DNA of 64,000 nt from Terriglobus saanensis SP1PR4 (GTDB lineage Bacteria > Acidobacteriota > Terriglobia > Terriglobales > Acidobacteriaceae): positions 4,092,001 to 4,156,000 of the forward strand of contig NC_014963.1 in NCBI RefSeq assembly GCF_000179915.2, in the 5' to 3' direction. A program made the translations under genes and the position numbers. The first letter of the stretch is position 1, and each line of letters begins with the position of its first letter. Below the pieces are notes generated by a model. The model had not been told where the DNA came from, searched no databases, and worked only from the letters and a program-made list of their open reading frames with translations. Below, piece after piece: positions 24,847 through 31,567 of the stretch.

Positions 24847-25290
24847 TCAAAAAGAGACTTCCGCCTTGCTATCGACCCGCAGTACGGATTGATGATGGAA
24901 CCTCGTCTTGTACGCCTCGCGGATCAACGTGATCTTGGCGTCGGTGGCGATCGTCCTGTCTTTGTAAAGGAGAATCAGGACAATCGAGTGCTCCTTTCCA
25001 ATCACGCCCCTGGCATCGCGCCACTGCCCAAATCCCTGCAGCTCCGTCAGCCCATCGGGAAATCGAGGCGTCACCTCGTCGTCGATAAAGTGGCCGAACT
25101 CCTCCTCCGAAACGGACCCACCCTCAGGCCCGCCCGCACCGAAGTAAAGCTCCGTCCGCTCCCATACCTCATGAGCAGCAGACCGCCTTGCCCTTTGAAG
25201 TGGCTCCGCTCCAATGGGGAGAGCGGCTACTTCGGCAAAGGAGCATAAAAGCACAACGGACAGGACCTTGCGCGTAAAAGATACCTTCAT
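24847..25290 (-). CDS. DUF3574-family secreted protein
   Basis: Protein of 147 residues with a signal peptide (MKVSFTRKVLSVVLLCSF, cleavage near GAEP) and a DUF3574 domain: ERTELYFGAGGPEGGSVSEEEF, then DEVTPRFPDGLTELQGFGQWRD and late HSIVLILLYKD and FHHQSVLRV. The domain has an unknown, probably periplasmic, role. Two ATG codons follow GAGGAGA; the second at 25290 has the better spacing. It is the distal partner of def on the same strand, separated by 85 bases. Confidence 0.8.
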   Translation of the reverse strand: MKVSFTRKVLSVVLLCSFAEVAALPIGAEPLQRARRSAAHEVWERTELYFGAGGPEGGSVSEEEFGHFIDDEVTPRFPDGLTELQGFGQWRDARGVIGKEHSIVLILLYKDRTIATDAKITLIREAYKTRFHHQSVLRVDSKAEVSF

Positions 25291-25484
25291 CATTCTCTCC
25301 TCAAATAGAAACAGAGACTTACGTGCTTCCAACACGCCCGAGGCACGGATATTCCCTCACGAATTGCTGCATAAAGATGCAACAGTCAGAATAATTATTC
25401 ATAAATATTTGATTACAAACCATTTACTGGACTTCAAGCACGGCTTCGGGCAGACTTGAATACAAGCACCACAAAGGCTTGAGT

Positions 25485-25817
25485 ATGTTTTACAAAAATG
25501 CAGCAAACGTTCTGACCGGAAAAGAAAGTACCGAAAGCTCCAAACCGCGCCTCGTCCTCATGCCTTCGGCGCAAGGCAAAATCACAGCAAACCGGGCCCT
25601 TCCCGAGCTCCTTTCCATCACCGCCCGCCGCTGCTCTTCCTTCTTTGCAGAGGCAGCCGTCCTGGTCCTCGTCTTCGGCGTGCTGGATTTCTTTATGCTG
25701 CGTGGCAAGATCGAACTCGGCTGGGTAGGCGGCGCATTTGCCATCTCCCTCTGCCTCCTCGCCGCCAGCATCGCCACGGACTTCAGCGCGCGTCGCTGGC
25801 TCTGGAGTCATCCCTAG
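25485..25817 (+). CDS. Small membrane protein
   Basis: Unrecognised protein of 110 residues. The first 45 residues are polar; two hydrophobic helices follow (about 48-68 and 74-94) with a short loop, then a basic arginine-containing tail. ATG 25485 has AAAGG about eight bases upstream. The minus-strand alternative over the same bases is charged and repetitive and is rejected. It lies just before the amidohydrolase relic. Confidence 0.55.
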   Translation: MFYKNAANVLTGKESTESSKPRLVLMPSAQGKITANRALPELLSITARRCSSFFAEAAVLVLVFGVLDFFMLRGKIELGWVGGAFAISLCLLAASIATDFSARRWLWSHP

Positions 25818-25899
25818 CGTTCCCACCGAAATCTCCGAAGACCCCGCAGACGCAACGGAAGAGTAGCCACGGCAGGCCGCAGGCTGATTCAACATGCTG

Positions 25900-26184
25900 A
25901 CCTGCGGCCCTGCCCCTTCTGGCGCTTCTGCTTACCGGCCTCGCGGCCGCCTCTCTCTGCCCAGGCTCCCGCGTACGACCTCCTGCTCAATGGGGGCCAC
26001 GTCGTCGACGCCGTGCGCGATGTCGCCAACAGGGACGCCGCCATCGCCGCCATCGCCGAAAATCTTCCGGGGTCCGCAGCGAAGAAGACCATCTCGGATC
26101 CGCTTTTCTCCGCACTTAAGATTCAATCGGTCGCCCACCTTTTCTCGGCTACGACTAAACGACTGCGTGACAGATTGCCCTCGT
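25900..26184 (+). pseudogene. Remnant of an exported amidohydrolase (N-terminus only, frameshifted)
   Basis: The start of a secreted amidohydrolase can be read in two pieces. About 25908-25955 encodes a signal-peptide-like LPLLALLLTGLAAAS; then the frame changes by one base and 25965-26095 continues as APAYDLLLNGGHVVDAVRDV and DAAIAAIAENLPGSAAKKT, the classic first strands of metal-dependent deacetylases and amidohydrolases. After 26095 the similarity stops where a VTPG.ID.H.H motif would be expected, and the frame closes at 26184. So about 90 percent of the gene is gone. The remnant borders the orphan gene at 26262, pointing to insertion or deletion at this junction. Confidence 0.65.
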
Positions 26185-26261
26185 GACAGGCAAATCGATG
26201 GGATGGAATATTCCGGAGCCTTGAATGTCCTACAAGCAGGAGTTTAAAGGAGGAATACAAA

Positions 26262-26864
26262 TTGGCGCGACCATCTGCAGGTCAGGTAGAACTAGGAAAT
26301 TACGCATATCTCATTCCTAGTATTGGTGAGCCGACAAGCGACTATGTCGTGCTTGCACATGGTGCGAGAGTCCAAGGGCACACCTTTTTCGCCCCCCAAG
26401 GATGCACCATTAGTTACTATGCAGAACAGGGTTCTTCTTATCTGATGCCTGCTGGTCCGATCCTTGAGTATCGGACTCGAACTCAACATCGACCGACAGC
26501 AAACCACACCGTCAACTTTGGCTTTCCTGCTCCCGATGTCGTTTTAGGTAAAATCTTAGGCCGCCACTGGGTGGATCCCCTACAAGCGGGCGGCGCAGAT
26601 CACTACTCCCAGTTGCGCCGTGAGATGGTCTATTCTTTGCATGGAAACAATGCAGCCTGGGCGCCTCATGTGGTGGTCGTGCGTAATCGGAAATGGCCGC
26701 ATATGAATAATGAGATTTGGCTGAGTGCTTTGGTTAGGGAGATTGTCAAGCACAAGGGGCCAAACGTAGACATTCATCTTCTCAGTTGTTTAGGCCTGGA
26801 GCAGGCTAACAGATGGAGGTCTGGTAAACAGGCCTACCAGGACGAAACATCACCCGAATTGTAA
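26262..26864 (+). CDS. Orphan protein with a putative Stv-like (adhesin-type) domain
   Basis: Cytoplasmic-looking protein of 200 residues, no signal peptide or helix. It resembles, to my recognition, the putative adhesin Stv domain often found in polymorphic-toxin settings: YVVLAHGARVQGHTFFAPQGCTISYYAEQGSS near the start and VDIHLLSCLGLEQANRW near the end. The early His-Gly and late Ser-Cys could form a caspase-like dyad, but that is a guess. The start is a TTG at 26262, chosen because AAAGGAGG lies eight bases ahead; no in-frame ATG exists. Codon use is more AT-rich than neighbours. It follows a pseudogene and ends 82 bases from the next gene. Confidence 0.55.
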   Translation: MARPSAGQVELGNYAYLIPSIGEPTSDYVVLAHGARVQGHTFFAPQGCTISYYAEQGSSYLMPAGPILEYRTRTQHRPTANHTVNFGFPAPDVVLGKILGRHWVDPLQAGGADHYSQLRREMVYSLHGNNAAWAPHVVVVRNRKWPHMNNEIWLSALVREIVKHKGPNVDIHLLSCLGLEQANRWRSGKQAYQDETSPEL

Positions 26865-26945
26865 GCAGCTCCGCAGAGATCAACCGGTTTTCGACGCGCG
26901 GGCGTTCCCTGGCACGGAGTACACCTGCCTTACCCCACGCAGAAA

Positions 26946-27239
26946 CTACTCCTGCACGAGCACGTGCCTGTGCCGCTGCAGCCACCAGCACGGCGAATCG
27001 CCGCCCTCCGGAAACATCGACCGGCTGCACTGCACATCGGCGGATCCATCCGGGTAATACTCTTCCTTGTTGCCTTTGAGCGCGACCACCGTCACCTGAT
27101 CCACGGTGACGGTCGCCACGCCTGCGCCATGAGAGAGATGCACGCGCCATACCGCCCAGTCCACGGCATACGCCAGCGCCAGCAGCAGCACCGCTCCCGC
27201 TACGACCTTCCCTAGAATCCGCAAAACATATCCGACCAT
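26946..27239 (-). CDS. Small single-helix membrane protein
   Basis: Unrecognised 97-residue protein: an N-terminal helix (about 5-30, MVGYVLRILGKVVAG then LLLALAYAVDWAVW), a short strand-rich domain with VTVDQVTVVALKGNKEEYY, and a cysteine pair late on (ADVQCSRS, SPCWWLQRH), possibly a disulphide outside the membrane. ATG 27239 is chosen as the helix begins there; longer versions lack similarity. Divergent from the RNB gene with 52 bases between starts. Confidence 0.65.
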   Translation of the reverse strand: MVGYVLRILGKVVAGAVLLLALAYAVDWAVWRVHLSHGAGVATVTVDQVTVVALKGNKEEYYPDGSADVQCSRSMFPEGGDSPCWWLQRHRHVLVQE

Positions 27240-27291
27240 GCATCGCAGCGTAACAGAACACCCTCTTTGTTCCATTGGCATCCAATCCGCC

Positions 27292-28788
27292 ATGTCCGGA
27301 AATCATTTCGATCTCAACGTCGCCGCAGCAGGCGAGATGCAGTTTCAGGGTTTCAGCCTCCGCCACAGCGCAGACGAGCAGGCGCAGCTTGCCACCATCG
27401 TCGCCAACGACGGCGTCCCTCAAACCGATCTCGACGCCCTCCTCGATCTCCGCAATCTTCTCTGGTCCTCCATCGACAACGACACCTCCCGCGATCTCGA
27501 CCAGATTGAATGGGCCGAAGAGACGGTTGACCCTGTCGACCCCAAAGACGCAGCCATCCGCGTTCTCATCGGCGTCGCGGATGTCTCCGCCGCCATCGCG
27601 AAGGATTCACCCATCGATCGCTTCGCCCGCGACCAAACCCAGACCGTCTACACCGGCGTGCGCAACTTCCCCATGCTTCCCAACGCGCTCTCTACCGGTC
27701 TCACTTCGCTGAACGAAAATGAAGATCGCGCCGCGCTCATCATCGAATACACCGTGCTGAAAGACGGCGCGATGATCCACCAGAAGATCTATCGCGCGCA
27801 GGTACAGAACAAGGCGCAGCTCGCCTACTCCAGCGTCGGTCCGTTTCTTTCAGACAACAAGATCGACGCGCGCCTCAGCATCAAACTTGCCGCGAACCCT
27901 GAGTTGCAGCAGCAGCTTCGCCTGCAGGACGAGGCGGCGCAAAACCTCCGCGCCGCCCGCGCACGCAACGGCTCGCTCGACTTCCGCCGCTCCGAGGCGC
28001 AGCCCATCCTCGCCGACGGTGTGGTGAAGTCCATTGAAAGCATCGAACACAACCGCGCCATGCAGCTCATCGAAGACCTCATGATCGCCTCGAACGAGAC
28101 CGTCGCCGAGAGCCTGCACAACGCCAAACGCTCCAGCCTTCGCCGTATCGTGCGCTCGCCCGAACGCTGGCAGCGCATCGTCGATCTCGCCGCGCTCAAG
28201 GGCACGCAGCTTCCAGCCGAGCCGGACTCGCTCGCCCTCAACGGCTTTATTCTCGAACAGCAGAAGGCCGACCCCGACCACTATCCAGACCTCGCACTCA
28301 CGATCATCAAGCTGATGGGAGCAGGCGAATATGTCCTCTCGCGCGGTAACGATCCGACTCCGCCCGCACACTTCGCGCTCGCCGCGCAGGATTACTCGCA
28401 CTCGACCGCGCCCAATCGCCGCTTCCCTGATCTCGTTACGCAACGCCTCGTCAAAGCCATGCTTGCACACGAACCCGCGCCGTACGGCGACGACGAACTT
28501 GCCATGATCGCGGAACACACCAACGACCGCGAACGCGCTACCAACAAGGTTGCCCGCTCCATGTTCAAACGCATCACGGCAGTCGCCATGCAGAACCGCG
28601 TGGGAGAAACCTTCAACGGCGTGATCACCGGAGCCAACGATAAGGGAGTGTGGGTGCGCGTCTTCACACCGCCCGTAGAAGGCAAGATCGTTCAGGGAGA
28701 CAAGGGCCTCGACGTCGGCGACAAGGTCCGCGTCAAACTCATTCACACCGACCCACAACGCGCCTTCATCGACTTCGCAAGGGTGTAA
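27292..28788 (+). CDS. RNB-domain 3'-5' exoribonuclease (RNase II/R type)
   Basis: RNA-degrading enzyme of 498 residues. It has a short N-terminal region, the RNB catalytic domain (about 55-400) and a C-terminal S1 RNA-binding domain (about 420-497; GVITGANDKGVWVRVF). Catalytic aspartates appear as Asp62, Asp68 and Asp70 in SSIDNDTSRDLDQI, but the position matching the fourth RNase II aspartate is Gln71. The domain end HSTAPNRRFPDLVTQRL matches the family. It lacks the usual two cold-shock domains, so it belongs to a short subfamily. ATG 27292 starts the protein; an ATG 54 bases upstream is possible but adds an unlikely segment. Confidence 0.88.
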   Translation: MSGNHFDLNVAAAGEMQFQGFSLRHSADEQAQLATIVANDGVPQTDLDALLDLRNLLWSSIDNDTSRDLDQIEWAEETVDPVDPKDAAIRVLIGVADVSAAIAKDSPIDRFARDQTQTVYTGVRNFPMLPNALSTGLTSLNENEDRAALIIEYTVLKDGAMIHQKIYRAQVQNKAQLAYSSVGPFLSDNKIDARLSIKLAANPELQQQLRLQDEAAQNLRAARARNGSLDFRRSEAQPILADGVVKSIESIEHNRAMQLIEDLMIASNETVAESLHNAKRSSLRRIVRSPERWQRIVDLAALKGTQLPAEPDSLALNGFILEQQKADPDHYPDLALTIIKLMGAGEYVLSRGNDPTPPAHFALAAQDYSHSTAPNRRFPDLVTQRLVKAMLAHEPAPYGDDELAMIAEHTNDRERATNKVARSMFKRITAVAMQNRVGETFNGVITGANDKGVWVRVFTPPVEGKIVQGDKGLDVGDKVRVKLIHTDPQRAFIDFARV

Positions 28789-28794
28789 GACACT

Positions 28795-28950
28795 GTGCCC
28801 CATTCTTTCGCAGCTTCATCGCGAAAGGGTGAGGTCGCGCAGAGCGCACAAACCAGATCTCACAGGAAAACAAAACAGATCCCCGTTTCACTACGGGATG
28901 ACAAAGGGTTCGTGGTCTCCTATTTGTCATCCCGTAGGGATCTGCTGTTG
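28795..28950 (+). repeat. R1 copy plus an inverted tail fragment
   Basis: A near-complete R1 copy (28795-28906), from GTGCCCCATTCTTTCGCAGC to CTACGGGATGACAAAGG, is followed at 28923-28950 by a reversed tail (TTTGTCATCCCGTAGGGATCTGCTG). The pair faces itself, so the two tails could form a long hairpin between the converging RNB and egtD genes. Confidence 0.85.
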
Positions 28951-28953
28951 TAT

Positions 28954-29943
28954 CTAAACCCGCGCCAACGTCACTGCAAACCACCCACGCTCATCCATCC
29001 AGGTCTCCTCCACCGAGAACCCCGAGTCCTCCACCAAAGAACGCACGCTGTCCGCCGTGAACTTATAGCTGTTCTCCGTATGGATCGTCTCGCCATTGGC
29101 AAACGGCACCATCAGATTCGCCGCCGGGATACGTACCCGCTGTGCAGTGAGGCTTTCCAGATGCATCTCGATCCGCGACTCCGCCGCATTCCATCGCGCC
29201 TGATGTCGGAACCGCGCGAGATCGAAGTCCGCGCCAAGCTCCTTATTCAATCGCCGCAGTACATTCAGATTGAAAGCCCCCGTCACGCCGTTCTCATCGT
29301 CATACGCCGCAACAAGAATCGCTTCATCCTTCACCATGTCCGTCCCGAGAAGTAACGAATCGCCCGACTTCAGCTGCCCGCGCAGGTTCCGCAGAATGGC
29401 CCGAGCTTCATCGGGCGCAAAGTTTCCAATGCTCGATCCGATATAAAGTGCCATCGTCGGTCCATCGTGCGGAGCCAGTTCAAGTGCGTCCGTGACATAG
29501 TTCGCAACCTCCGGCTCAACGCAGACTTCGGTTAACGAACGTGACAGGCTCTCGCAGGCCTCATCCAGCGCAGACGCGGAGACATCAATCGGCACATACG
29601 TCACCGCGCCCTGCAACTTTACTGCGGCGTCCAGCAGAATGCCCGTCTTCGAAGCCGTTCCCGCGCCAAGCTCTACGACACGCAAAGGCTTCGTAGACGC
29701 ACCCTTCGCCGCGGTGATGATCCCCTCCGCATATCCGGCAAAGATCGCACGCTCGGTGCGCGTCGGATAGTACTCCGGCAGCACCGTAATACGCTCGAAG
29801 AGACGCGATCCTGCAGCGTCATAAAAAAGCCATGGCGCCAACGATCGCGGCTGCGGAATCAGCCCGCGCTGTACCTCGCGAATCACCGCACACCGGGTCA
29901 GCTCCTCGGCTGACACTTCCATCTCACGAACTAAAGCACCCAT
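28954..29943 (-). CDS. egtD: L-histidine N-alpha-methyltransferase EgtD (ergothioneine)
   Basis: Cytoplasmic SAM enzyme that trimethylates histidine to hercynine, the first ergothioneine step. The 329-residue protein shows the family start IPQPRSLAPWLFYDAAGSRLFE, the SAM loop VVELGAGTASKTGILLDA, and YYPTRTERAIF. Its start is 13 bases after the egtB stop, so the two form an operon. No egtA, egtC or egtE is in the window; the simplest explanation is a pathway using cysteine directly, as in related EgtB enzymes. Confidence 0.95.
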   Translation of the reverse strand: MGALVREMEVSAEELTRCAVIREVQRGLIPQPRSLAPWLFYDAAGSRLFERITVLPEYYPTRTERAIFAGYAEGIITAAKGASTKPLRVVELGAGTASKTGILLDAAVKLQGAVTYVPIDVSASALDEACESLSRSLTEVCVEPEVANYVTDALELAPHDGPTMALYIGSSIGNFAPDEARAILRNLRGQLKSGDSLLLGTDMVKDEAILVAAYDDENGVTGAFNLNVLRRLNKELGADFDLARFRHQARWNAAESRIEMHLESLTAQRVRIPAANLMVPFANGETIHTENSYKFTADSVRSLVEDSGFSVEETWMDERGWFAVTLARV

Positions 29944-29956
29944 TACAACCCACCCT

Positions 29957-31246
29957 CTACTTCGCTAAACGAATCCCGGAGAACTGCCAACGGGTCGCAG
30001 ACTGGAAAAAATTACGATACGTCACACGCATATGGCTCGCCGGCGTTACGCAGGAACCACCGCGCAAAATCATCTGGCTCGACATGAACTTGCCGTTGTA
30101 TTCGCCCAGCGCTCCCGGCAGTGGCTTGTATCCCGGATAGCCCGTATAAGGACTCGCCGTCCACTCCCAACAGTCGCCGATCATCTGCTGCAGACCTTCG
30201 CCTGTACCTGCTGCTGCAGGATGAAACACTCCCACATCCCACAAATTCCCGTCAAGCGTAAATGGCGCGGCGGCCGTCTCCCACTCCGCCTCTGTCGGCA
30301 ATCGACAACCACTCCAGCGGGCAAACGCATCCGCTTCAAAGAAGCTGACGTGGCACACGGGCGTATCCAGCAGCTCCGACAACCCACGATATCCGCTCAG
30401 CGTAAATACCTTCCATCCCGTCGCATCGGCGGCATCGCGCTGCCAATACAGAGGAGCGCGCCAACCCTCGGACTCCACTGCGCTCCAGCCCTCGGAAAGC
30501 CAGAACTCTGCGCGGTCATACGCATCGTCCGCCATGAACTCCAGATATTCGCGGCAGCTAATCATGCGGTTCGCCAACGAATAAGGCTCCAGATAGACCT
30601 TGTGCCGGGGCGTCTCGTTGTCGAAGCTGAAATCCATGGGATCGCTCGCCTTCAATGGATACCCAATCTCTTGCAACCCACCAGGAAATTTGCTCCACGT
30701 CAGCGGACCTGCTTCGCTCTCCGTAACGACGATGTCGCGATACGCAGGATGCAGAGGGTTTGTAAAAAAGGCATTCTTCAGGTCCGTCAGCGCCAGCTCT
30801 TGATGCTGCTGCTCGTGGTTCAGTCCCAGCACAATGCGCCGGATCGCCTCTTCCTCGACCCCACCAGCGAGCAGACGCTCCATCGCCGCATCCACATGCG
30901 CGCGGAATTCGAGGATCATCTCCAGCGAAGGCCGCGAGAACGAAGCGCGCAGCTTCTTCTCAGGAATCTCATCGCCCAGCGAGACGTAATAGCTGTTAAA
31001 CAGCCAGTGGAAATCCGCATGGAACTCGACGTACTCTGGCAGAAACTGGCGCAGCACAAACGTCTCGAAAAACCAGCTCGTATGCGCCTGGTGCCACTTG
31101 ATCGGACTTGCGTCCGGGGTCGATTGGACCATCTGGTCCTCGGCGCTTAAACCCCGCGTAATCTCCGCGGTCGCGCCACGCACGGCTTTGTAGCTCGCCA
31201 GCAGGCTCTGGGCCTGCACACCTTTGCTCTCTGAGACCTGGATCAT
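29957..31246 (-). CDS. egtB: Ergothioneine sulfoxide synthase EgtB
   Basis: Non-haem iron enzyme that joins hercynine to a thiol (cysteine or gamma-glutamylcysteine) with oxygen. The 429-residue product has an N-terminal DinB-like helical domain with KWHQAH and the iron-binding HX3HXE motif (NHEQQHQELALTD), then a formylglycine-generating-enzyme-like domain ending RGGSCVTPASHMRVTYRNFF. ATG 31246 follows GGAGAG; longer versions lack similarity. Known acidobacterial (Chloracidobacterium-type) EgtB uses cysteine, which would match the absence of egtA. Confidence 0.94.
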   Translation of the reverse strand: MIQVSESKGVQAQSLLASYKAVRGATAEITRGLSAEDQMVQSTPDASPIKWHQAHTSWFFETFVLRQFLPEYVEFHADFHWLFNSYYVSLGDEIPEKKLRASFSRPSLEMILEFRAHVDAAMERLLAGGVEEEAIRRIVLGLNHEQQHQELALTDLKNAFFTNPLHPAYRDIVVTESEAGPLTWSKFPGGLQEIGYPLKASDPMDFSFDNETPRHKVYLEPYSLANRMISCREYLEFMADDAYDRAEFWLSEGWSAVESEGWRAPLYWQRDAADATGWKVFTLSGYRGLSELLDTPVCHVSFFEADAFARWSGCRLPTEAEWETAAAPFTLDGNLWDVGVFHPAAAGTGEGLQQMIGDCWEWTASPYTGYPGYKPLPGALGEYNGKFMSSQMILRGGSCVTPASHMRVTYRNFFQSATRWQFSGIRLAK

Positions 31247-31567
31247 CGTCGGCTCTCCATGCGGCTGATTATCCGTCAGATGCTCCAGTGCACGCCATCG
31301 GTGCATTCATTGCGACCCTCAAAGGAGGGGCAACAGCAGGATTTAATGCAGGAAATGAATCCGCCGACCCCAATCCGGACGCCGCAGCATGTCCGTTTCT
31401 GGACGACAATCCCAGAGATGAACACTGAAGCGCCTTCGTCCCACAGTAACTCATAGAAAATGCAATGGAACAAACGCCTTTTCTTTGGGCAGAAACGTGC
31501 TTTCTATTTTTGTAGTCCCGTGGACGGCAAAACCCACCCACGGTCTGTTTCACACGGAGAAGGAACA
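31247..31567 (+). other. Intergenic stretch with a weak 46-codon frame (31288-31428)
   Basis: Between the divergent egtB and ADOP starts. On the plus strand a frame from GTG 31288 to TGA 31428 encodes 46 residues with a glycine/alanine-rich segment (KGGATAGFNAGNES), an acidic-asparagine run and ACPFLDDNPRDEH at the end, loosely like ribosome-modulation-factor-type small proteins. It has no ribosome site and its third positions are not GC-rich, so I do not call it a gene. AAGGA precedes the ADOP start at 31568. No clear promoter or hairpin was seen. Confidence 0.3.

Noticed and set aside
25434-25895. Long minus-strand frame opposite the small membrane protein
   Set aside because: Its translation is a charged, repetitive shadow; the plus-strand frame has two hydrophobic helices and a ribosome site.
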